The position numbers and the translations under genes were made by a program. A stretch of 59,163 bases of DNA, from the NCBI GenBank assembly GCA_023145375.1, contig JAGLDY010000001.1, forward strand, positions 1 through 59,163, in the 5' to 3' direction. The DNA is from Candidatus Sabulitectum sp. (GTDB lineage: Bacteria > Fermentibacterota > Fermentibacteria > Fermentibacterales > JCC-6). This document shows, piece by piece, positions 15,259 through 24,353 of the stretch (positions are counted from its first letter, which is position 1; each line of letters begins with the position of its first letter). Below the pieces are notes generated by a model. That model had not been told where the DNA came from, searched no databases, and saw nothing but the letters and a program-made list of their open reading frames with translations.

Positions 15259-17349
15259 TCACTTCCCGTTACCCCACTGAAGAAGATAGAGGTTGTAGTA
15301 GATACCGCGTCTGGCCAGAAGTTCCTGGTGTGAACCTCTCTCCATGATCTTTCCCGCATCGATCACAAGTATCTCATCACACTTCTGGATGGTTGACAAC
15401 CTGTGGGCGACGATAATGCTGGTCCTACCCTTCATGAGGGTCTCAATAGCTCTCTGAATAAGCTGTTCAGTGGTGGGGTCAACATTGCTTGTAGCCTCGT
15501 CGAGAATCAGGATACGGGGGTCATGGGCAAGAGCCCTGGCAAAGCAGATAAGCTGTTTCTGACCGGTTGATAGGGTAGCTCCTCTTTCAGCCATAACAGT
15601 ATTGAAGCCATTGGGAAGCTTATCAATAAAACCGGTGGCCTGAACCATATCGGAAGCACTGCGGATCTCTTCCATGGTAAGATCACTGCTGAGCCTGATG
15701 TTATCCGCCACAGACCTGCTGAAGATGAAGGCGTCCTGCAGAACGATCGATGTATTGTTTCTAAGGGTCGCAACTGAATGATCCCTGATATCTGTTCCAT
15801 CCAGCAGTATTTTCCCAGTATCCACATCCCAGAACCGGGTTAGAAGGCTGATTATGGATGTTTTTCCTGCTCCTGTTGGACCCACCAGAGCAATACTCTT
15901 ACCCGGTTCAATACCGAAATTTATCTCTCTTAATACAGGGGTGTCAGGGTCGTATCCAAAGTTCACATCCTGGAAAGCAACCTCTCCTCTGAGTTTCTGC
16001 GGTGGGATAGCGTCAGACGATTGAACGATCTTCGGCTCTGTGTCGAGAATTCCGAATATCCTCTCGCTGGAAGCCATGGCACTCTGCATTATGTTGTACT
16101 TCTCGCTCATATCAGAGATAGGTTTGAACATCTGACGGACATAACTGATAAATGCCACCAGAGCGCCCAGGGTCAGGGCACCTGAAAGGGTGCTGAGACC
16201 TCCATAGATAAGAACAATGGCCGTTCCCACCTGTGCGATGATGTTAATAATGGGTCTAAAAACACCAAAGACATAGAGCTGCTTCATACTGATCTTGTAG
16301 TAGTTGTCGTTGATCTCGAAGTACCTGCCTCTTCTGTTCTTCTCCTGCCCGAAGATCTGAACCACTTTTACACCGGAAACATCCTCGGCAATGCTTGAGT
16401 TCAGCTCTGCCAGATGCTTTCTTACCTTCCGATAAATAGTCCTTGCTTTCCTTCTGAAAAGTATTGAGGCAAGGGTGAACACAGGCAGTACGGAAAGGGA
16501 GATCAGAGCAAGCTTCCAGTCCATGATCAACAGGATGGTTATTGTGCCTGCAATAAGGAGAACATCTTTAACAAGATTAACCAGAACTGCGCTGAACATC
16601 TCGTTAAGTGCTTCCACATCATTGGAAACCCTTGTGACAAGCCTGCCCACAGGGTTCTTACTGAAAAAGTTCAGGCTCAGGGTCTGGATATGGTTGAACA
16701 ATTCTGTACGCACATCAAACATGGAACGCTGACCGGCAACAACCAGTGTCATCACATGGCCGTATCCGGCAAAAATGCTGATAACAAGCAGACCCAGGAA
16801 GATCAGAGCAAGCCTGGTGATCCCGGAAACATCCTTCGCCCTGATGGTCATCAGCTTCTCAACTGGTATCTTTCCCAGATCCCTTTCGGGGACAAGCCAG
16901 TAATCATTCTGCAGACGACCTGTCTCTCCCTGATACTGGTCTGCAGGGAAAAGGTAGAATGTTTCAGCCGCAAGATGTCCACCTGTTGCAAGAAGATGGG
17001 CATCCGCCGGGTCCATGGTGTCAAGTGAAGCTTTTCTGATCAGCAGAGAATCTGAAGCCAGGAAGATGAAATCACCTTCGGCCGGTTCCATAGCCATGAG
17101 ACTGTCACAGGATGCAGGAGTGTCTGTATAAACCTGATAGAGCCTGGCAAGATACTTATCAATTCCCTGCTTGGTGATGTACGGCAGAAGCAGTTCAACC
17201 CCTGAAGTAATAAGCATGAAGAACATGGCCAGGAAAACAAGTTTCCGGTGCGGTTTCACATAGTGGAGCAACCGTTTGATGAGCTTCGCGTCGTACCCTT
17301 TTCCTTCTATTGAATCATCGGCAAATGAACTGTTTCCGTGGGGAGGCAT
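15259..17349 (-). CDS. ABC exporter half-transporter, consensus-site subunit with extracytoplasmic insert
   Basis: 696 residues, about 100 longer than a normal TM-NBD exporter. The extra length lies between TM1 (LVFLAMFFMLITSGVELLLP) and TM2 (LALIFLGLLVISIFAGYGHV), residues about 70-185, and would face the periplasm. The NBD has Walker A GPTGAGKTS, a non-canonical signature LSTGQKQ, and Walker B ILILDEATSNVD with the catalytic Glu. This pattern matches the TM288/BmrD-type partner of heterodimeric exporters. Its start overlaps the partner's stop (TGATG). Confidence 0.92.
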   Translation of the reverse strand: MPPHGNSSFADDSIEGKGYDAKLIKRLLHYVKPHRKLVFLAMFFMLITSGVELLLPYITKQGIDKYLARLYQVYTDTPASCDSLMAMEPAEGDFIFLASDSLLIRKASLDTMDPADAHLLATGGHLAAETFYLFPADQYQGETGRLQNDYWLVPERDLGKIPVEKLMTIRAKDVSGITRLALIFLGLLVISIFAGYGHVMTLVVAGQRSMFDVRTELFNHIQTLSLNFFSKNPVGRLVTRVSNDVEALNEMFSAVLVNLVKDVLLIAGTITILLIMDWKLALISLSVLPVFTLASILFRRKARTIYRKVRKHLAELNSSIAEDVSGVKVVQIFGQEKNRRGRYFEINDNYYKISMKQLYVFGVFRPIINIIAQVGTAIVLIYGGLSTLSGALTLGALVAFISYVRQMFKPISDMSEKYNIMQSAMASSERIFGILDTEPKIVQSSDAIPPQKLRGEVAFQDVNFGYDPDTPVLREINFGIEPGKSIALVGPTGAGKTSIISLLTRFWDVDTGKILLDGTDIRDHSVATLRNNTSIVLQDAFIFSRSVADNIRLSSDLTMEEIRSASDMVQATGFIDKLPNGFNTVMAERGATLSTGQKQLICFARALAHDPRILILDEATSNVDPTTEQLIQRAIETLMKGRTSIIVAHRLSTIQKCDEILVIDAGKIMERGSHQELLARRGIYYNLYLLQWGNGK

Positions 17350-19139
17350 CAGCAGTCACCCCCTTCACATCTTTTTTCAACTTCCTCTTCAAGCTGCTGC
17401 ATTCTGTAGAGTTCAGCATAGTAACCGTTTTTATCCAGCAGGTCAGTATGTGTTCCCTTCTCAACAAGCTTCCCATCATCCAGAACCAGTATCAGATCGG
17501 CATGCTGAACAGTACTTATCCTGTGGGCGATAAGAATGTTCGTAAGACCGGAGATCTCTCTTTTGAGCTTCTCAAGAATGGCAGATTCCGTTTCAGTATC
17601 AATGGCACTGAGGGAATCATCCAGCACAAGAATGGAAGGAGAAACAGCAAGAGCTCTTGCAATGGCTATCCTCTGCTTCTGACCTCCGGAAAGGGTTATG
17701 CCCCTCTCCCCTACCATGGTCTCATATCCCAGTTTGAAACTTTCGATCTCAGATCCTATCTCAGCAAGTTCTGCAAGATGCTTTATGGTTTCCACAGGAA
17801 TGTCCTGATTCCCGAAAGCAATGTTATCCGCGATGGACAGGGCAAAGAGGAAAGTCTCCTGGGGAACATACCCGAACAGACCGCGAACTTTGGAAACTTC
17901 CCTTTCACGCACATCAACTCCGTCAATGAGAACCGTACCAGGTGGTGGGTCGTAAAGACGCATGAGAAGCTCAACAAGGGTTGTTTTTCCACTGCCTGTT
18001 CTTCCCACAATGCCAAGGGTTGATGAGGCTGGAATGCTGAAGGAGATGTCAGTGAGAACTTCAACATCAGTATCAGGATATGTGTACGACAGTCCTCTTA
18101 CCTCTATGGAAGGCGCAGGCTTTCCGGAAACTGGTCCGTCCACAATGGCAGGTTCGGTGTTCATTATCTTTTCAAGTCTTCCCATACTGGCAGCTCCCCG
18201 CTGGAGCAGGTTCACAACCCAGCCGATGGCCATCATGGGCCAGGTCAGCATTGCCAGATAACTTGAGAATGCAACGAACTGGCCAAGAGAAATAGTACCG
18301 CCAATAACAGCCCGTCCACCGGCAACAAGCAGGATCGAGCTGCTCATCATTGCAAGACCCATAACAAGCGGTTGCATGAATCCCCAAATACGGGTAAGTC
18401 TGATGTTTTCCTTTACGCATTTACCTGCTTTATCAGCGAGCAGTTTTCTCTCTGATTCCTCATCACCGTAAGCCTTGATAACTCTTACTCCTGAAAGTGA
18501 TTCCTGGGTCTTCTCAGTAAGGCCGCTGAAAGCTTTCTGAACAGATTCGAACCGGTCATGGAGCATCCCGCCGAATCTCAAAACAAGAATAGAAATGAAG
18601 GGAAGAGGAATCATGGTAATCAGAGTAAGCTTCCAGTTAATAAAAAGCAGCATAATGATGCTGGCAACGCTCATGAACAACGCATCGAAAGAGGCTATTG
18701 TAGCCATGCCTGCAGCCATACGAACTGCGTTGATATCATTGGTGGCATGGGCCATGATATCGCCCACCTTGGTCTTGTCATAGTACTGAGCTGGAAGTTT
18801 CTGAAGATGGCTGTAGAATTCCGCTCTCAGGTCCCGCTCGAGCCTGCGGCTGGCCCCCACAATAAAGATCCTCCAGAAGAACCTGCACACCGCCATGCCC
18901 AGTGCAATGGCCACAATTGAATAACCCATGCGCCAGATAAGATCGGAATCAGCAGTTCCCTGTGCAAGGCCATCAATGAGTTTTCGGAACACCTGAGGTA
19001 TAAGAAGTTGCAGCCCATCAACTCCCACAAGAGCAATGACTCCGCCAAGCAGTGCTTTTTTGTGTCTGAATATCCTTGCGTAGAGGTTCCTCAGGCTTGA
19101 TCGGTCAAGCTTCGGTCTTCCGCCTTCTGCCTTGGACAT
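17349..19139 (-). CDS. ABC exporter half-transporter, degenerate-site subunit
   Basis: 596 residues, normal for a TM-NBD exporter with six transmembrane helices in the first 320 residues. Walker A GRTGSGKTT; canonical signature LSGGQKQRIAIARAL; but Walker B is ILVLDDSLSAID, so the catalytic Glu is Asp. That substitution marks the TM287/BmrC-type subunit, whose site is degenerate. With the downstream 696-residue subunit it should form a heterodimeric multidrug or lipid exporter. First gene of the pair; 87 bases separate it from the HEPN/MNT module. Confidence 0.93.
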   Translation of the reverse strand: MSKAEGGRPKLDRSSLRNLYARIFRHKKALLGGVIALVGVDGLQLLIPQVFRKLIDGLAQGTADSDLIWRMGYSIVAIALGMAVCRFFWRIFIVGASRRLERDLRAEFYSHLQKLPAQYYDKTKVGDIMAHATNDINAVRMAAGMATIASFDALFMSVASIIMLLFINWKLTLITMIPLPFISILVLRFGGMLHDRFESVQKAFSGLTEKTQESLSGVRVIKAYGDEESERKLLADKAGKCVKENIRLTRIWGFMQPLVMGLAMMSSSILLVAGGRAVIGGTISLGQFVAFSSYLAMLTWPMMAIGWVVNLLQRGAASMGRLEKIMNTEPAIVDGPVSGKPAPSIEVRGLSYTYPDTDVEVLTDISFSIPASSTLGIVGRTGSGKTTLVELLMRLYDPPPGTVLIDGVDVREREVSKVRGLFGYVPQETFLFALSIADNIAFGNQDIPVETIKHLAELAEIGSEIESFKLGYETMVGERGITLSGGQKQRIAIARALAVSPSILVLDDSLSAIDTETESAILEKLKREISGLTNILIAHRISTVQHADLILVLDDGKLVEKGTHTDLLDKNGYYAELYRMQQLEEEVEKRCEGGDC

Positions 19140-19225
19140 TTACACCCCCGGGAATGATCTAAGAGCGGTGAATATAGAGTACACTTCCAAAGAGTGTTAA
19201 CCCGAAAAGGGAAACGAATTGCAAG

Positions 19226-19546
19226 CTAGTCTGTTACAGCTTCGGCTCTGTACAGCACCACACCTTTTCTCCCAATGTGATCAAGTAATTCTTCATTATC
19301 AATATGATCGAAGATCGAAATATCAAAGGTGTACGGTAACATCAGACCATCAAGACCAAGTGAAACCAGGTTGAGGGAATGCAAATTCAGACCTTTGCCA
19401 ACAAGAGTAATATCAATATCTGAGCCATTCCTGAAACTCCCCATAGCTCTTGAGCCATACAGTATAACCTCTTCCAGTTCAGGAAAGCTCTGAAACACTC
19501 TGCTAATATCGCTGATCACACTTTCAGAAAGACCGTACTCACCCAT
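19226..19546 (-). CDS. MNT-type nucleotidyltransferase antitoxin (MntA-like)
   Basis: 106 residues with the minimal nucleotidyltransferase signature ILYGSRAMGSFRNGSDIDITLVG: GS motif and DxD metal-binding pair. Proteins of this family, next to HEPN partners, adenylylate or otherwise inactivate the HEPN RNase and act as antitoxins. It starts two bases after the HEPN gene stop. Family call is strong; role as antitoxin is from the known pairing. Confidence 0.88.
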   Translation of the reverse strand: MGEYGLSESVISDISRVFQSFPELEEVILYGSRAMGSFRNGSDIDITLVGKGLNLHSLNLVSLGLDGLMLPYTFDISIFDHIDNEELLDHIGRKGVVLYRAEAVTD

Positions 19547-19548
19547 GG

Positions 19549-19947
19549 TCAGAGACTGCTCATTTTATCTCTTAGCAGACAAAACAGTTGATAATACTGA
19601 GAAGTAACAGCTGAACAAATTTCCTTAGCTGTCTTTTCATTGTACGTATGAGATGTCTTGTTCCTGCTTTTCAGCATTTCCATCCATCCCTGGCCATCCT
19701 CTATCAAATCAAGTTGAAATGCTTTCTGAATTGCTGAGCGAGATCCATAAATATCAGTCTGACCACTGTACTCCAGAAAGTCTTTCAGCGTTTTCCAGGC
19801 CAGCTCAAATGTGTACTCGAATGACTTGATCATACCCTGTTCTTCAAGCTCTGACAGATTACCTTTTTCCATAAACCTTTTCATCTGGTCAAGAGCTTTC
19901 AGATAATTTGCATATCGCTGTTTCCATCTGACATCTTCAGCAAGCAT
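19549..19947 (-). CDS. HEPN-domain toxin (HI0074/HepT-like)
   Basis: 132 residues from ATG 19947 (GGAGG five bases upstream; a GTG at 19959 is the longer alternative). All-helical HI0074-type sequence: YLKALDQMKRFMEKGN, YTFELAWKTLKDFLEYSG, and the HEPN RNase signature RNKTSHTY (R-x4-H). HEPN proteins of this group are RNases or tRNA-targeting toxins controlled by the MNT partner immediately downstream. They form a type VII-like toxin-antitoxin pair. Confidence 0.88.
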   Translation of the reverse strand: MLAEDVRWKQRYANYLKALDQMKRFMEKGNLSELEEQGMIKSFEYTFELAWKTLKDFLEYSGQTDIYGSRSAIQKAFQLDLIEDGQGWMEMLKSRNKTSHTYNEKTAKEICSAVTSQYYQLFCLLRDKMSSL

Positions 19948-19990
19948 TTCAGCCTCCACTCTGCAGCGCTTCCATATAGATCACAACCTC

Positions 19991-20341
19991 TCAGTATTCG
20001 TCCGGGTCTTCAGGGCCTATGATAGAGTAGTCAATCACGTAGATCTTCCTAAGCTCTTCACGAACAGAGTATCCCTCTTCAGTGAGTCTTCCAAGAACTG
20101 CGGTGAGCTGTCCGTACTCGGGAACGATGTCGAATGCCTTCTCGCCCACAAGGGCAAAGACTTCTCCGGAAGCATCATTGGTAATTATCACAGTTTCAGA
20201 CCTGGTTCCAGCGTGAAGTACATCCACAATACCGGTTACTCTTACAGTATCCGCAGGCTCTTCAAAGGAATCGCTGGCTCCGCACCCTGCAGAACTCAGG
20301 GCAAGGAACAGTATTGTTCCGAATATAAAAAGCTTACTCAT
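19991..20341 (-). CDS. Small lipoprotein
   Basis: 116 residues starting at ATG 20341 (GGAGGGAGAA upstream). Signal peptide with lipobox LSSAGCG (Cys at residue 20). The mature part is short and mixed alpha/beta (VRVTGIVDVLHAGTRSETVI, GQLTAVLGRLTEEGY). No family recognised. It follows the M16 protease genes with its start two bases ahead of the upstream stop region, so it belongs to that operon. Confidence 0.8.
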   Translation of the reverse strand: MSKLFIFGTILFLALSSAGCGASDSFEEPADTVRVTGIVDVLHAGTRSETVIITNDASGEVFALVGEKAFDIVPEYGQLTAVLGRLTEEGYSVREELRKIYVIDYSIIGPEDPDEY

Positions 20342-20342
20342 T

Positions 20343-21644
20343 CTATTCTCCCTCCAGGGGCCATGGCTCAAATTCAGAGAAATCAACAACAGTACTATCG
20401 GCTATGATACCCCAACCTGCATCAAGTGCCCAGTCGGAAAGAGCTCTGCTGATCTGGTAAACTGTCATTTCTTCCAGAGACTCCTGAAGAAGGTAGGGTG
20501 TTCGCCAGTCTCCGGTGGAAATGTATCCGCTGCCCAGCATCCAGCACTGGGTATCCATGGACTCCGCGCCAATGCCCTGTATCGTGCGGTTGTTGTTGGC
20601 AACACCGGTAACAACTGACTGATCCACATTACCATTTGCCACATCGCTGAAAACACCGGTCATCAAAGATGCGGACAAAACAGGTTCAGTGGTGCTTATG
20701 TACATGTAACCCCAGTTGCGCTGATAGCTGTTTGTGCTGCCCCCGTAAACTGCATAGGTAAGGGCATTCTCTGTGCGAAGTACCTGCCAGAGCATTTCAT
20801 CAACAACACCCATGGCGGTAGAATATGCAGCTGTGTCGTCGCTGCCCACTGGAGGCGCTTTGAACTTCACAACACAGTAAGCGGAAAGGGTCTCGTCATT
20901 CTCAACAATGATGGTGTCTCTGTCAATTCCGAACTCAGGGACTTCCGGGAAAACATCTCCCCCTTCAGGGACTCTCCCAAAGGACACCTCAAGCAGTTCT
21001 GCAAGCATTTCGGGAGAAGTAGGCCCCGCATGAGTGATAACGATGTTTCCGCTTTTGATCCTGCTGGAGAGCCATTCCCCTGCGTCCTCGACATCAAAAG
21101 AAGACAGAGTTGAAGGTATGCCGTCAGGACGAAGCAGATAAGGATGTCCGGCACCCATGAACCCCTTGTTCGCCACAAGCCATATTCTGTTGTCAGGATC
21201 GTTAAGCTCAGACTGCAGGGTAATAAGCTGGGAATTCTGCATTCGCCCAACCACCACTGGATCCAGTTCCGGCTCAAGGAGGCAGTCTGCAAAACCGTCA
21301 AGCAGCAGAGGAAGGTCCTCTGAAAGACACTTCAGATGATATCTGGAGTAATCGTAGTTGTAGGAAGCGTTCCAGCTTGCCAGGGTTACATCCATGATCT
21401 CCCGCCATCGCTCATCCGGGTAGCTGGCACTTCCGGTCATTGCAGCTTCCAGAGCAAATGCTTCAATTCCCTGGTTGGTCTCATCAAGAACTCTGGAGCC
21501 TCCCACAAGGAAGAAACTGAGTCCTTCAACCTCACCTTCAGTAACAGTTCTGGAAATAACATGAATACCGTTATCAAGATCGAACTCTGTCACATTCTCC
21601 GGTGCGGAAGCCAGAAAAGCCAGCAAGAAAAGAATAGATATCAT
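20343..21644 (-). CDS. M16-family peptidase homologue, catalytically inactive
   Basis: 433 residues from ATG 21644, which overlaps the upstream protease stop (ATGA). Signal peptide MISILFLLAFLASA. The fold follows M16 (LDNGIHVISRTVTEGEVEGL), but the zinc motif HxxEH is absent: the equivalent helix reads GIEAFALEAAMTG. M16 peptidases often work as an active plus inactive pair, so this is the likely structural partner of the adjacent active subunit, acting in the periplasm. The true start was chosen over a longer frame because of the overlap and the signal peptide. Confidence 0.9.
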   Translation of the reverse strand: MISILFLLAFLASAPENVTEFDLDNGIHVISRTVTEGEVEGLSFFLVGGSRVLDETNQGIEAFALEAAMTGSASYPDERWREIMDVTLASWNASYNYDYSRYHLKCLSEDLPLLLDGFADCLLEPELDPVVVGRMQNSQLITLQSELNDPDNRIWLVANKGFMGAGHPYLLRPDGIPSTLSSFDVEDAGEWLSSRIKSGNIVITHAGPTSPEMLAELLEVSFGRVPEGGDVFPEVPEFGIDRDTIIVENDETLSAYCVVKFKAPPVGSDDTAAYSTAMGVVDEMLWQVLRTENALTYAVYGGSTNSYQRNWGYMYISTTEPVLSASLMTGVFSDVANGNVDQSVVTGVANNNRTIQGIGAESMDTQCWMLGSGYISTGDWRTPYLLQESLEEMTVYQISRALSDWALDAGWGIIADSTVVDFSEFEPWPLEGE

Positions 21645-22936
21645 TCTACCCACTCTCCTTCCGGAGTGATGATGAATACAGCGGAAGGCTGATCTTTCAC
21701 CCACCTGTCCAGATAGAGGGAAATGTCGCCGGCAGTAACTGCAGCCAGACTGTCGGGATAGTTGTTGTAGTAATCGAGACCGCCGCCCTCTACCCACCAG
21801 AATGGGAAGGTTTCCGTGGCCATATCTCTGCTGGATTCCTCGTTGAACAACCTGTGCCTCCGCAACTGTTCCGAGGCCATTTCAATTCCGGAATCAACAA
21901 AGTACCCATCCTCAAACATTCTCTGTACCTCAACACGCATCATCTCAAGACCTTCATCAACTAACTCTGGGGCAATGGTGCCTCCGAAAGTAATAGCAGG
22001 CTCGAACCTCTGGGAATAGTAGCTGGCGTACACATCAAGGAAAGGACCGTTGGCAACAAGATTGTTATGGAACTCACCGGTCATTCTGCCCATGTACTGT
22101 CCCCACACATCAGCAGCGTATGTCCAGTTCTGCTGGTCAACCATTGAAGGGCCCACAAACACAATGCGTATCATTCCCATTCCCTCCGGGCCACCAACAT
22201 GGACAGTTGTGTCCTTTGGTATAGAAATATTCAAACCGAGCGTAGAGTAATCACTGCGTCCCCCGTACTCCCACCTGCTGAACATTTCCGTAACTGCAGG
22301 CATAATGGCTTCTGCATCAACATCTCCGGTAATGATCAGAGCAGAGTTATCGGGGGTGTAGTATTCATACTGGAACTCCAGCATTGTCTCCTGGTCAGCA
22401 GCCATGATAACTTCCGGTACCCCGATGGAACTGCTTCTGCACTTGTCTATGGAAAGAACCTCTTCCTGCATCCGCCACAAATTCCAGAAGGGGTTGTTGG
22501 TCTTTCTCTCATACTCATTCATAATAACAGACCGCTCATTGACTATCTCCGAAGGATCAAACAGCGGACCGGTAATGGCATCGTACATGAACTGAAGACC
22601 CTCATCGAACAGATCGGATGAAACAGTCAGGTAGTACCGCACCACTTCATTGCCTGTGGTTCCGTTACGGATCATCCCCAGCTCTCTCATTCTATTGTTG
22701 TAGGCAGTCTGATCAGGCAGAGCAACATTTCCCTTGAAGAACATGTGTTCGTAAAAATGGGCAAGACCGTTGGATTCCGGTGATTCACATGTTCCCCCTG
22801 TGTTCACAACAACACAAACGGTAACAATGGGTGATGCATGATCCTCACCGATAATGACATCAAGCCCGTTGGGCAGTTCGCTTTCAACAACTGGAAAATT
22901 CATGGAAATCATAAGGATCAGTGTATACAGCACCAT
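21641..22936 (-). CDS. Zinc metallopeptidase, M16 family, active subunit
   Basis: 431 residues from ATG 22936 (an in-frame TTG at 22948 gives four more). Signal peptide MVLYTLILMISM. The inverted zinc motif is intact: LAHFYEHMFFKGN (HxxEH), with the downstream Glu expected in the NERSVIMNEYERK helix. Sequence follows bacterial M16B proteins that degrade peptides in the periplasm. It heads the operon active M16 - inactive M16 - lipoprotein. Confidence 0.93.
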   Translation of the reverse strand: MVLYTLILMISMNFPVVESELPNGLDVIIGEDHASPIVTVCVVVNTGGTCESPESNGLAHFYEHMFFKGNVALPDQTAYNNRMRELGMIRNGTTGNEVVRYYLTVSSDLFDEGLQFMYDAITGPLFDPSEIVNERSVIMNEYERKTNNPFWNLWRMQEEVLSIDKCRSSSIGVPEVIMAADQETMLEFQYEYYTPDNSALIITGDVDAEAIMPAVTEMFSRWEYGGRSDYSTLGLNISIPKDTTVHVGGPEGMGMIRIVFVGPSMVDQQNWTYAADVWGQYMGRMTGEFHNNLVANGPFLDVYASYYSQRFEPAITFGGTIAPELVDEGLEMMRVEVQRMFEDGYFVDSGIEMASEQLRRHRLFNEESSRDMATETFPFWWVEGGGLDYYNNYPDSLAAVTAGDISLYLDRWVKDQPSAVFIITPEGEWVE

Positions 22937-23002
22937 AATTCCTTTCAAAACAACCTGAATTACTTAACCCAGGTAAGAGAACTGACATTGCATTCAGCAT
23001 TG

Positions 23003-23031
23003 ATTATAAGAACACGGAGCTTGTTCGGGAA
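23003..23031 (-). promoter_or_regulatory. Candidate promoter of the M16 operon
   Basis: A perfect TATAAT on the minus strand (complement of 23003-23008) lies about 65 bases before the protease start; the hexamer 17 bases further upstream (TTCCCG) is a poor -35. The 280-base gap between the protease and amidohydrolase genes contains no other convincing element. Confidence 0.4.
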
Positions 23032-23216
23032 TAGACATTGAGCAGTAGCACCTCACGGACGAGATAGAATGCATGCCGATTAGAGAAGAATAGCAACGCT
23101 ATTTGACGAAAATTGGCGTGTATTACAGCCGTTCGTGCAGCAGCTAATGCCGATGTTGTATTTTCGGTCAGGCTCCCAGTGCAAGTAGGGCAAAAAAGAC
23201 AAGCGGGGAGAACCAA

Positions 23217-24353
23217 TTGGAATTAGTAAAACCAACAGTACATGGCCATGTTCACCTCTGTCAGACCCTCTTCCGGGGAATGGCTGAGAACAGAACACTG
23301 ATGCCGTGGCTTGAGGATCGGATCTGGCCCCTTGAAGCAGCCCACACACCTGAGACCCTTGCTGTGTCTGTAATTCTCTCACTCCGTGAAATAATAGAAA
23401 CCGGTTCAACAGGTCTGCTGGACATGGGCAGCGTGGAACACTCCTCAACCACAATAGACATTCTTAAAGAAAGCGGGATCAGAGCTGTCGCGTGCAATGC
23501 CCTTATGGACAAAGGCCCTGACTTTATAAAAAAGCCTCTCTCCTGGCTTATAAAGGAATCGGACAAGGTAGAAAAAAGCTGCACAGAGCAAGTTCAATAT
23601 GGCCTTGCTCCAAGATTCGTTCTTTCCTGCACAGCTGAACTCTGGCAGTGGCTGGAGACAAAAGACAAAAGCACCATAAGAACCACTCATGCAGCCGAAG
23701 CATCCGCAGAGATCACAGACCCATGGATTGCAGAGCACGGAGGCAACATCCACCTCCTGAACAAACTTAATTTCCTCTCTCCCAAAACGGCTCTTGCTCA
23801 CTGTGTCCACCTGAAGTCTGGTGAACTTGAGCTACTGAAACAAACAAGAACAGCAGTGGTTCACTGCCCCTGGACAAACCTCCGCCTGGGCAGCGGAATA
23901 GCAGATATACCAGAACTTCTCAGACATAATATCAGAGTGATGCTGGGCAGCGACGGCGCCCCGTGCAACAACCGCCTTGACCTGTCAGGGGAAACCCGCC
24001 TTGCAGCAAGTCTGGCATCTCTAAAAGCAGAACCCGGCACCATCTCAGGAGAGAAATGGGCGGAGATAAGCGGAGAACAGGCAGCAGAATTCTTCAATTT
24101 CAAAAACTTCGATAACGACAAAATTCACCTGAGCCTCACAACAACTGAGGAAGATGAGCTAACGAGAGCAGAAGACAAACAGAGATACCTGAATGAGATC
24201 CCAAGGGCGGGAAGGGTTACAAAAGTGGAATGTAACGGTAAAGTCATATACGACCATGGAGAATTTCCAACACTGCCCAGACTCCCCATCAGCGTAAAAG
24301 AAGCAAGAGAAATAGTCTGGAACAGAGCCCTGACACTTGGTATGCGACCGTGA
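23217..24353 (+). CDS. Amidohydrolase (nucleoside deaminase-like), lacking the usual N-terminal strand domain
   Basis: 378 residues from TTG 23217 (GGGGAG six bases upstream). The TIM-barrel metal sites are present: HGHVH near the very start, THAAEA, AHCVHL, and GSDGAPCNN. The LCQTLFRGM and WPLEAAHTPE context resembles 5'-deoxyadenosine/S-adenosylhomocysteine deaminases of the TRZ/ATZ group. The C-terminal beta-sandwich piece (VTKVECNGKVIYD) is present, but the N-terminal 50-60 residues that normally complete this sandwich are missing, and no frame upstream supplies them. Overlaps priA start (GTGA). Confidence 0.85.
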   Translation: MELVKPTVHGHVHLCQTLFRGMAENRTLMPWLEDRIWPLEAAHTPETLAVSVILSLREIIETGSTGLLDMGSVEHSSTTIDILKESGIRAVACNALMDKGPDFIKKPLSWLIKESDKVEKSCTEQVQYGLAPRFVLSCTAELWQWLETKDKSTIRTTHAAEASAEITDPWIAEHGGNIHLLNKLNFLSPKTALAHCVHLKSGELELLKQTRTAVVHCPWTNLRLGSGIADIPELLRHNIRVMLGSDGAPCNNRLDLSGETRLAASLASLKAEPGTISGEKWAEISGEQAAEFFNFKNFDNDKIHLSLTTTEEDELTRAEDKQRYLNEIPRAGRVTKVECNGKVIYDHGEFPTLPRLPISVKEAREIVWNRALTLGMRP

